A DNA stretch of 64,000 bases from JANMDU01 sp031375105 (GTDB taxonomy: Bacteria > Pseudomonadota > Gammaproteobacteria > Burkholderiales > Burkholderiaceae_C), in NCBI GenBank assembly GCA_031375105.1, contig JANMHJ010000060.1, positions 1-64,000 on the forward strand. The letters are read 5' to 3'. The position numbers and the translations under genes were made by a program. Positions 33,478-42,200 of this stretch are shown here, in pieces (position 1 is the stretch's first letter; each line of letters begins with the position of its first letter). Below the pieces are notes generated by a model. The model saw nothing but the letters and a program-made list of their open reading frames with translations. It was not told where the DNA came from and did not search any database.

Positions 33478-35227
33478 AAGCTTTGGGTAGGAAAAGCAAC
33501 CAAATCACCAGTAATGCGTTAAACAGCAAGCTCACCGCCAAGCTCAGCTTCCAAAGCAAGGCGGGATCGCGATGCAATAAAGGTGTAGGGCGTGGCGCAG
33601 TGATCGGCCGAGAAGCCCCTCTCTCCAAAGCCAAGAGAAACTCTTCAGCGGTTTCAAAGCGCTGCTTTTCATCGCGCGCCACGGCTTTGAGCACCACATG
33701 GTCTAACCACATCGGCACTTCAGGTTGCATCCGGCTGGGCGGCACGGGATCGCGAAAATAGCGGCCCGTTTGGTACGGCAAGACCTCGCCATATGGCAAT
33801 TTGCCAGTGAGTAGTTGGTAGAGCGTCACACCCAGCGCATACAAATCGCTGCCCGCGTTGGCGCGTTGCTCCTTGCCCTCGCCTTGCAGTGCGTAGCCAA
33901 ACTGCTCCGGATTGATATAGCTCGGCGTGCCCGCATGCAAGACACGCAGGCTCTCGGGTTCGTGGCCGCTCAATGCCACACCCAGATCGAGCATGCGCAA
34001 CACGCCATCTGAGCCTTGGTGCAAATTGGCTGGTTTGATGTCCCGATGAATCACGCCCTGTTGATGCAGAGCGCCCAGCGCCTTGAGCACCTGCATCGCC
34101 ATCTGAACTGCCTGCGCTACACCCAGCGGGCCGCGTGAGGTGAGCGTCTGTGCCAAAGTCTCGCCGCTATGCCAGTCGTAGAGCAAATAAAAGCTTGTGC
34201 TCAGTTGGCCGCCCGGCAATTGCATGGGCGAATGCAGCTGCACCAAATGATCAGCAGCTCGACTGGTCTGCATGCGCTTGACCAACCATGCCTCGTGAGC
34301 CAGCATATCGCGCTCTTGCGTATCCTTCTCCCTTGCAGGATGCAGCGTCTTCAGAGCATAGAGTTTTTGCGATTTGGGTTCGCGCACTTGGTAAATCAAA
34401 TTGATGCCGCTGTCAGCCACGAGCGCAGTCACCGCGAAGCCGTCTATCGTCTCGCCGACTTTGAGCTTATGCGGCACAGGCAAACTTTGCGCCATCAATT
34501 CTTCATCTCGCAAATGCGAAGCTTGCAATCCCATAATGCGCACCACCACAGCGCTGGCATTGTCTTGGCTACCCAGCTGGAGTGCATTCTCAGTCAGTGC
34601 ATCGCTGATCGATTGCGAACTGCCTTCTTGTACAAACTTCAGCAAGCGCCGATCAGGCACGCTGCCATGCACACCATCAGTGAGCAAGATAAACACATCA
34701 CCCACCTGCAAATCACCTTGGCTGTAATCCACCACCAAGCGTTCCTCTGCGCCGATGGCGCGAATCAATTGATGCTTGAAATCCGGATGATCAACCACGT
34801 GATCTTGCGTGAGCAATTGCAGCCTGCCGTCCCGCAGCAAATAAGCCCGACTGTCGCCCACATGAGCCAGCGTGTAGCTCTGGCCGCGCATCACGAGCGC
34901 GGTGAGCGTGGTGAGACCACATTCGTTGCTAGATGCACGGCGGCGGTTCAAGCCTGAGAGCCAACTGTTGTGCGCCGTGATCACGCGATCCAGCGCCACC
35001 GTGGTATCCCACGTTTCACGGGTGCCAAAATAATCTTGCACTAGGCTCATCACCGTGGTTTGCGCGGCTTCTTTACCCTTGCCGCCTGTGCTCACGCCAT
35101 CGGCTATGGCGCAAATCGCACCAAAGCCCTCGCGCCCGGGCTCGGGAAGCATGGCCGCACAAAAATCTTCATTGATCAGCTTTTTGCCAATGAGCGAAGT
35201 GAAGCCAATGTCAATCTCGAATGCCAT
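33476..35227 (-). CDS. Bifunctional PP2C phosphatase / Ser-Thr protein kinase
   Basis: This 583-residue protein joins a PP2C phosphatase (residues ~1-235; ICAIADGVSTGGKGKEAA, LAHVGDSRAYLLR, LLTDGVHGSV) to a eukaryote-like protein kinase (~255-540; catalytic VIHRDIKPANLHQG, LDLGVAL in place of DFG, TPSYINPEQFGY) and a C-terminal membrane anchor (LSLAVSLLFNALLVIWLLFL). The same fusion occurs in nitrate-assimilation clusters of other beta- and gammaproteobacteria, but its substrates are not known. It is convergent with narK and divergent from nothing obvious; the pseudouridine-synthase-like gene upstream is on the same strand. Confidence 0.9.
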   Translation of the reverse strand: MAFEIDIGFTSLIGKKLINEDFCAAMLPEPGREGFGAICAIADGVSTGGKGKEAAQTTVMSLVQDYFGTRETWDTTVALDRVITAHNSWLSGLNRRRASSNECGLTTLTALVMRGQSYTLAHVGDSRAYLLRDGRLQLLTQDHVVDHPDFKHQLIRAIGAEERLVVDYSQGDLQVGDVFILLTDGVHGSVPDRRLLKFVQEGSSQSISDALTENALQLGSQDNASAVVVRIMGLQASHLRDEELMAQSLPVPHKLKVGETIDGFAVTALVADSGINLIYQVREPKSQKLYALKTLHPAREKDTQERDMLAHEAWLVKRMQTSRAADHLVQLHSPMQLPGGQLSTSFYLLYDWHSGETLAQTLTSRGPLGVAQAVQMAMQVLKALGALHQQGVIHRDIKPANLHQGSDGVLRMLDLGVALSGHEPESLRVLHAGTPSYINPEQFGYALQGEGKEQRANAGSDLYALGVTLYQLLTGKLPYGEVLPYQTGRYFRDPVPPSRMQPEVPMWLDHVVLKAVARDEKQRFETAEEFLLALERGASRPITAPRPTPLLHRDPALLWKLSLAVSLLFNALLVIWLLFLPKA

Positions 35228-35280
35228 GCACCAGTTTAAGCAAGTTTTGCGCCCCGATCTGATGCACTGGACTTAAAAGC

Positions 35281-36015
35281 TCAAAACCGCTCATGATCTC
35301 CTAAGAAACGCCATTGCCCTGCAGCAAGATCAGCCAAGGGCACGCGCCCGACGCGAATGCGCTTCATTCCAACAATCTGCAAGCCATGATGCTCGCAAAG
35401 CACAGCAATGCGCCCAGGCTCGCTGCCTTTCACAGCAAAGCGAAGCCCCGTACTTTTTTCGTTACTTCGGCTCAATGCAATTTTGGCTTGCAGCACAAGA
35501 TGGTCGTTGCGTATCAAGGGTCGATTGAGCGCAAGGAGCGTGTCCGCTGTCACTTCGCCAGCCACATCCACGATGATTTCGTTTTCCACCAAGGAGGCGC
35601 TTTCCCAGAGCTTGCGCTGGATACGAAAATCTTGCGTGAACACCAACAAGCCGCTGGCGCCAGCCTCCAGCGGCGTGACGCAAACCTGCTGATTCAAATG
35701 GCGCTTGAGCAAGCGCACGCCCGACTTATCTAACTTGCTGCGGTGGATTTCTAGCAGCAGCTCACCAGCAGGCTTGCGGCCATCGCCCCATTCATAGCCT
35801 GCAGGCTTGTGAAGCACGATGGTCATCGGCAAGCTAGCAAGCAAGGTGGCATTTTTATCCAGCTCGATGATTTCATGGGTCACCTTATGCTGAGGGCTTT
35901 CTTGCACTTGACCATTCACACGCACCCACCCACCTTCGATGTATTGCTCGGCTTGGCTGCGTGAGCAAGGAATCATTTGAGACAGGCGCTTGGCTAATCG
36001 GATAGGTTCGTTCAT
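35281..36015 (-). CDS. RluF/RsuA-like RNA pseudouridine synthase, catalytic Asp replaced
   Basis: This 244-residue protein has an N-terminal S4 RNA-binding domain (RLSQMIPCSRSQAEQYIEG, WVRVNGQ) and an RsuA/RluF-type catalytic fold (TIVLHKPAGYEWG). The catalytic motif GRLD-x4-GLL reads TPLEAGASGLLVFTQD, so the nucleophilic Asp is Glu at residue 117 and the Arg is Pro. Unless the Glu works, the protein may bind RNA without making pseudouridine. I chose ATG 36015. It lies between the PP2C-kinase and the divergent nirB, with no evident link to nitrate. Confidence 0.85.
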   Translation of the reverse strand: MNEPIRLAKRLSQMIPCSRSQAEQYIEGGWVRVNGQVQESPQHKVTHEIIELDKNATLLASLPMTIVLHKPAGYEWGDGRKPAGELLLEIHRSKLDKSGVRLLKRHLNQQVCVTPLEAGASGLLVFTQDFRIQRKLWESASLVENEIIVDVAGEVTADTLLALNRPLIRNDHLVLQAKIALSRSNEKSTGLRFAVKGSEPGRIAVLCEHHGLQIVGMKRIRVGRVPLADLAAGQWRFLGDHERF

Positions 36016-36078
36016 GGTGCTATTTATCTCCACAAGGCAGATATCTCAACAGTTAATTTTACAAATCAGCGTATTTCA

Positions 36079-36093
36079 GCACCAAGAAAGTGC
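36079..36093 (+). promoter_or_regulatory. Possible NtrC site upstream of nirB
   Basis: GCAC, seven bases, GTGC matches the NtrC dyad spacing. It is only about 30 bases upstream of the -24 element, closer than usual for an enhancer. Confidence 0.35.
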
Positions 36094-36110
36094 AATACAG
36101 CGCCTTGATG

Positions 36111-36127
36111 CTGGCACAGCTATTGCA
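36111..36127 (+). promoter_or_regulatory. Sigma-54 promoter of nirB
   Basis: CTGGCAC, five bases, TTGCA is a perfect match to the -24/-12 consensus, 30 bases before the GTG start. The predicted leader is short and shows no A1/G4 hairpins, so NasT-type control is not expected here. Confidence 0.75.
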
Positions 36128-36156
36128 CTATTTGAGGAATTAACCGGAGGTCAGGT

Positions 36157-38601
36157 GTGAAAAAATCTAAATTAGTGATGGTTGGCAATGGTATGGCAGG
36201 TGTCCGCACCATCGAGGAATTGCTCAAAATTGCTCCCGAGCTGTATGACGTGACGGTATTTGGCGCAGAGCCACACCCCAATTACAACCGCATTCTGCTC
36301 TCTCCAGTTCTCGCAGGCGAGCAGACGCTAGATGAGATCGTGCTCAACAGTTGGGAATGGTACGCCGATAACAACATCACTTTGCATGCTGGCAAAAAAG
36401 TGGTGGAAGTTGATCGCATCAAGCGCATCGTGCGCTCTGACGATGGCACAGAAGTGGAATATGACCGTTTACTGATGTGCACCGGCTCTAATCCGTTCAT
36501 CTTGCCCATTCCCGGCAAAGATTTGAAAGGCGTGATCGCTTACCGCGACATCGCCGATACGAATGCGATGATTGAAGCTGCCAAGAAATACAAAAAAGCC
36601 GTGGTGATTGGCGGCGGCTTGCTCGGGCTGGAAGCAGCCAATGGCTTGATGCTGCGCGGCATGGATGTCACCGTGATCCATGTCATGCCTTGGCTGATGG
36701 AGCGGCAGTTGGATGACGTGGCAGGCGGTTTGCTGCGCAAATCCTTGGAAGACCGTGGACTGTCCTTCATGATGGGTGCGCAAACGCAAGAGCTCATTCC
36801 TGATAAAGACGGAAGAGTGATGGCTTTGAAATTCAAAGACGGTAAGGAAATTCCCGCTGATTTGGTGGTGATGGCCGTGGGCATTCGCCCGAACGTAGAG
36901 CTGGCACAGAGCATGCGGTTGCATTGCGACAAAGGCATTGTGGTGAATGACACCATGCAAACCGTGACCGATGCACGAATTTACAGCGTGGGCGAATGTG
37001 CGGCGCATCGCGGTATTGCTTATGGCTTGGTGGCGCCTTTGTTTGAGCAGGCGAAAGTGGCGGCGAATCATCTCGCGCAATTTGGGATTGGGCGCTACAG
37101 CGGCTCGCTGACCTCCACGAAGCTCAAAGTCACTGGCATTGATTTGTTTAGTGCGGGCAATTTCACGGGTGGCGAAGGCTTCGAAGAGATTGTAATGAGC
37201 GATCCGTTTGGAGGTGTGTATAAAAAACTCGTACTCAAAGACGACAGATTAGTGGGTGCTTGCCTGTATGGCGACACGGTGGATGGCAGCTACTACTTCA
37301 AGCTGCTGCGCGATGGCAAAAACGTGAGCGACATCCGCGACAAGCTGATGTTCGGTGAAGCCGCGATCAACAATGGGATTGGCGATGTCGGCCACCAAGG
37401 CCACACCAAAGCCGCCAGTATGGCCGACAGTGATGAAGTCTGCGGCTGCAATGGCGTGACTAAGGGCACGATCTGCAAAGCGATTCGTGAGAAGGGTTTG
37501 TTCACACTGGATGAAGTGAAGAAACACACCAAAGCCAGCGCCTCGTGCGGTTCTTGTACTGGCTTGGTGGAGCAGATTTTGATGTTCACTGCGGGGGGTG
37601 ATTATTCGGCCACGCCCAAGCTCAAAGCCATGTGCGGCTGCACCGATCATGGCCACCAAGCTGTGCGCGAGGCGATTGTGGCCAACAAGCTGCTCACGAT
37701 TGGCTCTGTAATGAAGCTGATGGATTGGAAATCGCCCAACGGCTGCTCTTCCTGCCGCCCCGCGCTGAATTATTACGTCACCTCCTCTTGGCCTAAAGAA
37801 GCCAAAGACGATCCACAGAGCCGCTTCATCAACGAGCGCAGCCATGCCAATATCCAGAAGGATGGCACGTATTCTGTGATTCCGCGTATGTGGGGCGGCG
37901 AGACCACGGCAGACGAACTGCGCCGCATAGCCAATGCCGTGGATAAATACAAAATTCCTACTGTGAAAGTCACTGGCGGTCAGCGTATTGATTTGCTCGG
38001 CGTGAAAAAAGAAGATTTGGTCAATGTCTGGAAAGACATCGGCATGCCTTCTGGCCATGCTTATGCCAAAGCCCTGCGCACCGTCAAAACCTGCGTGGGC
38101 AGCGAATGGTGTCGCATGGGCACGCAAGACTCCACTCAAATGGGCAAAGATTTAGAGCGCGCGATGTGGCGTATGTATGCCCCGCATAAAGTGAAATTTG
38201 CCGTGAGCGGCTGCCCACGCAATTGTGCGGAAGCGGGCATCAAAGATGTGGGCATCATCGGGGTGGACAGCGGCTGGGAAATGTATGTGGCCGGCAACGG
38301 CGGCATCAAAACCGAAGTGGCTCACTTTTTCGTGAAACTCAAAACAGCGGCTGAAGTCTTAGAGTACACGGGCGCATTCTGCGAGCTGTATCGCCAAGAA
38401 GGCTGGTATCTGGAGCGCACGGTGCATTACGTCTCGCGCGTGGGCTTGGACTACGTGAAGAAGAAGATTTTGGATGATCACGAAGGCCGCAAGGCTTTGT
38501 GGGAGCGCCTGCAATTCGCACTCGACGGCGAGCCCGATCCTTGGTTTGAATTTGACAAAGCGGCTGTGGATACGCGGCAATTTGAGGCTTTGGCGGCTTA
38601 A
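36157..38601 (+). CDS. nirB: Assimilatory nitrite reductase, large subunit NirB
   Basis: NirB reduces nitrite to ammonium with NAD(P)H. The 814 residues show an FAD/NAD domain (MVGNGMAGVRTIEELL and VVIGGGLLGLEAANGL) and BFD-like [2Fe-2S] segments (CGCNGVTKGTICKAI, SCGSCTGLVEQIL, CSSCRPALNYY). The siroheme reductase domain follows, with cluster cysteines in CVGSEWCRMG and SGCPRNCAEAGI. It starts at GTG 36157 after GGAGG. It reads in line with nirD and nasA, with repeat element E between nirB and nirD. Siroheme would come from the CobA pathway encoded at 45479. Confidence 0.96.
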   Translation: MKKSKLVMVGNGMAGVRTIEELLKIAPELYDVTVFGAEPHPNYNRILLSPVLAGEQTLDEIVLNSWEWYADNNITLHAGKKVVEVDRIKRIVRSDDGTEVEYDRLLMCTGSNPFILPIPGKDLKGVIAYRDIADTNAMIEAAKKYKKAVVIGGGLLGLEAANGLMLRGMDVTVIHVMPWLMERQLDDVAGGLLRKSLEDRGLSFMMGAQTQELIPDKDGRVMALKFKDGKEIPADLVVMAVGIRPNVELAQSMRLHCDKGIVVNDTMQTVTDARIYSVGECAAHRGIAYGLVAPLFEQAKVAANHLAQFGIGRYSGSLTSTKLKVTGIDLFSAGNFTGGEGFEEIVMSDPFGGVYKKLVLKDDRLVGACLYGDTVDGSYYFKLLRDGKNVSDIRDKLMFGEAAINNGIGDVGHQGHTKAASMADSDEVCGCNGVTKGTICKAIREKGLFTLDEVKKHTKASASCGSCTGLVEQILMFTAGGDYSATPKLKAMCGCTDHGHQAVREAIVANKLLTIGSVMKLMDWKSPNGCSSCRPALNYYVTSSWPKEAKDDPQSRFINERSHANIQKDGTYSVIPRMWGGETTADELRRIANAVDKYKIPTVKVTGGQRIDLLGVKKEDLVNVWKDIGMPSGHAYAKALRTVKTCVGSEWCRMGTQDSTQMGKDLERAMWRMYAPHKVKFAVSGCPRNCAEAGIKDVGIIGVDSGWEMYVAGNGGIKTEVAHFFVKLKTAAEVLEYTGAFCELYRQEGWYLERTVHYVSRVGLDYVKKKILDDHEGRKALWERLQFALDGEPDPWFEFDKAAVDTRQFEALAA

Positions 38602-38613
38602 GAAAAAATCTTA

Positions 38614-38790
38614 ACTTCCGGACGCAAAGGGCGCGAAAGTTGCGCGAAAGTTGCGCGAAAGACGCGAAAGAAACACCACAAAAAATCGACTCTACACAGA
38701 ATTGGATTCAACTTACTATTTTTATCTTTTTTTCTATTCTTTTTTGGTATTCGTTTCGCGTAACTTTCGCGTCTTTCGCGTCCGGAAACT
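38614..38790. repeat. CGCGAAAG inverted-repeat element, copy E
   Basis: The left arm starts TTCCGGACGCAAAGG and has three further GCGAAAG units. The right arm is TTTCGCGTAACTTTCGCG then TCTTTCGCGTCCGGAA. A pyrimidine-rich spacer lies between. It fills the nirB-nirD gap, as copy B fills the cysH-cysD gap. Confidence 0.85.
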
Positions 38791-38811
38791 AATTCCTTCA
38801 CTCAAAACACC

Positions 38812-39195
38812 ATGAACAACTGGAAAAAAATCTGCCTAGTCACCGACATCCCCGTCCTAGGCTCTCGCCGCGTCACGCGCTCGCAAGGCATGGATGTCGC
38901 CGTGTTTCGTAACAGTGAAGATCAAGTCTTCGCCTTGCTGGATCGCTGTCCCCACAAGGGCGGGCCACTCAGCCAGGGCATAGTGCATGGAACATCAGTG
39001 GCTTGCCCTTTGCACAACTGGAACATTGGCCTGCAAGACGGTTGCGCAAAAGCACCCGATGAAGGCTGCACGCCGAAGTTTGCAGTCAAGGTGCAAGATG
39101 GAGAAGTATTTTTGGACACTGCAGAACTAGCTGCACATGCCATCGATGAAACCCGCCCCATCGCAGGGCCCGCGCGTCTCACCGCCATCGTCTGA
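38812..39195 (+). CDS. nirD: Nitrite reductase small subunit NirD (Rieske-like)
   Basis: This 127-residue Rieske-fold subunit pairs with NirB. Unlike many NirD proteins it keeps a full Rieske ligand set: CPHKGGPLSQG and CPLHNWNIGL give the C-x-H and C-x2-H pairs, so it may carry a [2Fe-2S] cluster. It lies 210 bases after nirB, across repeat element E, and seven bases before nasA. Confidence 0.92.
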   Translation: MNNWKKICLVTDIPVLGSRRVTRSQGMDVAVFRNSEDQVFALLDRCPHKGGPLSQGIVHGTSVACPLHNWNIGLQDGCAKAPDEGCTPKFAVKVQDGEVFLDTAELAAHAIDETRPIAGPARLTAIV

Positions 39196-39202
39196 TCGCA
39201 CA

Positions 39203-42064
39203 ATGAAAGAAACCAAAAGCACCTGCCCCTATTGCGGTGTGGGCTGTGGCGTTATCATTGAGAGCGTGGGGACGCAGATCACCGGCGTGCGTGGTGATCC
39301 AGATCATCCGGCGAATTTTGGCAAGCTGTGCACCAAAGGCTCGACGCTTGCGCTCACGGCCAGTGCGCCCATCACGCGGCAAACTCGGCTTTTGCAGCCG
39401 ATGCGGCGTGAGCACCGTAGCGAAAAGGCCAAGCCCGTGAGTTGGGACAGTGCGCTCGATTTCGCAGCAACCTCCTTTGCGCAAATCATCAAAGAGCATG
39501 GGCCCGATGCAGTCGGGTTTTACATCAGCGGTCAGTTGCTCACGGAAGACTATTACGTCTTCAACAAACTCGCCAAAGGCCAAATTGGTACGAACAATGT
39601 CGATACCAACTCCCGCTTATGCATGAGCAGCGCGGTGGCTGGCTACAAGCAAACGCTTGGGGCCGATGCGCCGCCTTCCTGCTATGACGATGTGAATCAC
39701 GCCAGTTGTATTTTCATCGTGGGCAGTAACACCGCCTACGCGCATCCGATCCTCTTTCGCCGAATTGAAGAAGCCAAGAAAAACAACCCGCAACTCAAGA
39801 TTATTTTTGCTGACCCGAGAAAAACCGACACCGCTGAGATTGCTGATCTGTATTTGCCGCTCTTGCCCGGTACGGATGTGGCTTTGTTTAACGGCATGCT
39901 GCACATCATGCTTTGGGAAGGCTGGCTTGACACGGCCTACATCGCAGCCCACACGAATGGTTTTGATGATCTCAAAACACTCGTGCGCGAATACACTCCC
40001 GAGAGTGTGTCGCAAACTTGCGGCATCAAAAAAGAAGATTTGTTTGCTGCCGCCAAATTATTCGCCACCAGCTCTGCCACTTTGAGTCTGTATTGCCAAG
40101 GTCTGAACCAATCCAGCAGTGGCACAGCGAAAAATGCCTCGTTGATTAACCTGCATTTGGCCACAGGGCAAATCGGCAAGCCCGGCGCTGGCCCGTTCTC
40201 ACTGACGGGGCAACCCAATGCGATGGGTGGGCGCGAAGTGGGTGGCTTGGCTAATTTGATGTCTGCGCATCGAGACATGGCCAATCCTGCACATCGCGCC
40301 GAAGTCGCTGCGCTCTGGGGTGTGCAAGACGTACCGAGCAAGCCGGGAAAAACAGCGGTCGAAATGTTCCAAGCCGCTGCGGATGGTGAGATCAAGGCCC
40401 TATGGATTGCCTGCACGAATCCTGCGCAGAGCATGCCAGACCAAGCCTTGGTGCGCCGCGCTTTAGAACGCGCCGAGATCGTGGTACTGCAAGAAGCTTT
40501 CGTCCACACCGAAACCGCCCGATATGCCGATCTCTTGTTGCCCGCCACCACGTGGGGCGAAAAAGAAGGCACGGTGACCAACAGCGAACGCCGCATCACC
40601 CGAGTCCGAGCCGCCGTGCCGGCCCCCGGCGAGGCTCGCCACGATTGGCAAATCGCACAATACTTCGCACAGCGCCTAGAAAAATTAATTAGGGTCAGAT
40701 CCCAATTAATTTCTAAGGCTGACGATCCAGATCAGATTAATTGGGTTCTGACCCCAATTAATTCGTTTAATTTCTTCCTCAACTACGAGCATCCTGAGCA
40801 CATCTGGGAAGAACACAAAAGCTCTACTGCTGGTCGCGATCTTGACATCACCGGATTGAGTTACGCCCTGCTCGATCAAGCGCCGCAGCAATGGCCTTTT
40901 CTGCCCGGCGATTCGCAAGGCAAACCACGTCTCTACGAAGACGGTATCTACCCCACGGCTGACGGCAAGGCTAAATTCGTTCCTCACGCCTACAAACCCG
41001 TTGCCGAGCCGCGCGAATCACGTTTCCCCTTCAGCCTGACCACAGGTAGGCTAAGAGACCAATGGCATGGCATGAGCCGCACGGGCACGCTAGGTAGGCT
41101 CTTCGGCCACGTACCCGAGCCCGTGGTGCAGATGAACGCGCAAGACATGAGCCGCCGTCTGCTGAAAGAAGGCGATTTGGTTCACGTCACCAGCAAACGT
41201 GGCTCGATTTTGCTGCCCGTTCAAGCCAGTAGCGAAGTCAACGTCACGCAAGCTTTCATCGCCATGCATTGGGGCAGTGAATTTTTGAGCGGGCGCAGCA
41301 GCTGGGGTGAGCGCATCGGCGGCGTGAACGCGATCACCACCAGCAGCTATTGCCCGATCAGCAAACAACCCGAGCTCAAGCATGCCGCCGTAAAAATTCT
41401 CAAAGCCGAGCTGCCTTGGCATTTGTTGGCTGTGGCTTGGATACCCGAAGCCACTGCACACGATGTTCGCGCGCAGCTGCAAGATTTGATGCACTCTTTT
41501 GAGTTCGCCACTTGCACGCCTTTTGGCCGAGAAGACGCTGCCCCCGGCAGCTCCACACAGCGCGGTATTCTTTTCCGCGCTGCCTCCACCTATGCGCCTG
41601 AAGACGACAGCCTCACTAGGATCGAAAACCTGCTCAACTTGAGCGGCTTAGATACTTTGCGCTACGAAGACAAAAAACGCGGTCAGCGCCGTACTGCTCG
41701 CTTGGTGCGCATGCCAAACGGCACAGCGCAACTGCAAGGATTTGTCTTAGCCGGTGATGTGAGCGCGGAAGCGTGGATCAAAACCTTGCTGCAAGATGAG
41801 CTTGATGCCCAGAGTTATGGCCGCTTGCTGCTCTCGCCCGGTGCAAAAGCACCCATCGCCATTCAAAGCAAAGGCAATCAAGTCTGCTCGTGCTTCAACG
41901 TGAGTGAATCAGAAATTACAGGTTTCCTCAACTCTTGTGAAGGCAGTGATGAAGAGCAACTCCAAGCACTGCAATCTCAACTCAAATGCGGTACGAACTG
42001 CGGCAGCTGTGTACCTCAACTAAAAAAACTGGTTCGAACACAAACTTTTGCTGCAACGATTTGA
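39203..42064 (+). CDS. nasA: Assimilatory nitrate reductase catalytic subunit NasA
   Basis: NasA is the cytoplasmic molybdopterin enzyme that reduces nitrate to nitrite. Residues 8-20 (CPYCGVGCG) plus LCTKG hold the [4Fe-4S] cluster. Molybdopterin-binding blocks such as YCQGLNQSSSGTAKNASLIN and FSLTGQPNAMGGREVGG follow. The C-terminus adds a BFD-like [2Fe-2S] domain (VCSCFNVSESEI and CGTNCGSCVPQL) that probably takes electrons. I chose ATG 39203. Residues ~494-522 are an insertion read from two inverted palindromes; ordinary family sequence resumes at EHIWEEH and GRDLDITGLSYALL. The frame stays open, so the enzyme may still work. Confidence 0.95.
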   Translation: MKETKSTCPYCGVGCGVIIESVGTQITGVRGDPDHPANFGKLCTKGSTLALTASAPITRQTRLLQPMRREHRSEKAKPVSWDSALDFAATSFAQIIKEHGPDAVGFYISGQLLTEDYYVFNKLAKGQIGTNNVDTNSRLCMSSAVAGYKQTLGADAPPSCYDDVNHASCIFIVGSNTAYAHPILFRRIEEAKKNNPQLKIIFADPRKTDTAEIADLYLPLLPGTDVALFNGMLHIMLWEGWLDTAYIAAHTNGFDDLKTLVREYTPESVSQTCGIKKEDLFAAAKLFATSSATLSLYCQGLNQSSSGTAKNASLINLHLATGQIGKPGAGPFSLTGQPNAMGGREVGGLANLMSAHRDMANPAHRAEVAALWGVQDVPSKPGKTAVEMFQAAADGEIKALWIACTNPAQSMPDQALVRRALERAEIVVLQEAFVHTETARYADLLLPATTWGEKEGTVTNSERRITRVRAAVPAPGEARHDWQIAQYFAQRLEKLIRVRSQLISKADDPDQINWVLTPINSFNFFLNYEHPEHIWEEHKSSTAGRDLDITGLSYALLDQAPQQWPFLPGDSQGKPRLYEDGIYPTADGKAKFVPHAYKPVAEPRESRFPFSLTTGRLRDQWHGMSRTGTLGRLFGHVPEPVVQMNAQDMSRRLLKEGDLVHVTSKRGSILLPVQASSEVNVTQAFIAMHWGSEFLSGRSSWGERIGGVNAITTSSYCPISKQPELKHAAVKILKAELPWHLLAVAWIPEATAHDVRAQLQDLMHSFEFATCTPFGREDAAPGSSTQRGILFRAASTYAPEDDSLTRIENLLNLSGLDTLRYEDKKRGQRRTARLVRMPNGTAQLQGFVLAGDVSAEAWIKTLLQDELDAQSYGRLLLSPGAKAPIAIQSKGNQVCSCFNVSESEITGFLNSCEGSDEEQLQALQSQLKCGTNCGSCVPQLKKLVRTQTFAATI
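40683..40763. repeat. Inverted pair of GGGTCAGA palindromes inside nasA (REPIN-like)
   Basis: Two palindromes share AATTAATT, GGGTCAGA and CCCAATTAAT. The second (40736-40763) is inverted relative to the first (40683-40711), with 24 bases between. They lie in frame inside nasA. The AT-rich codons stand out from the rest of the gene. The layout resembles a REPIN, but I find no second copy and no RAYT transposase in the window. Confidence 0.8.
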
Positions 42065-42200
42065 CTTGCGAGATTCAAGTGAATTTCGAGGAATAAGCTT
42101 TCACTCTCGCTACAACAAGCCTCTCGGCATGGTCATAGGGAGTGAAAAATGACGAATTTATAAGTGTCTTTTTTACTGGCTGCGCACGTTTAAGCTTGAA

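Noticed and set aside
34169..34957. 262-codon open frame opposite the PP2C-kinase
   Set aside because: Its composition (His- and Gln-rich) is that of an antisense shadow, and the sense frame is well supported.
36127..36157. ANTAR-type leader upstream of nirB
   Set aside because: The predicted transcript leader is under 20 bases and has no A1/G4 hexaloop hairpins.
37249..38139. 296-codon open frame opposite nirB
   Set aside because: It lies wholly within a clear NirB reading frame, has no ribosome-binding site and no recognisable domains.
6871..38790. CRISPR array from repeated CGCGAAAG units
   Set aside because: The units are short, arranged as inverted arms, unevenly spaced and without spacers; no cas genes are present.
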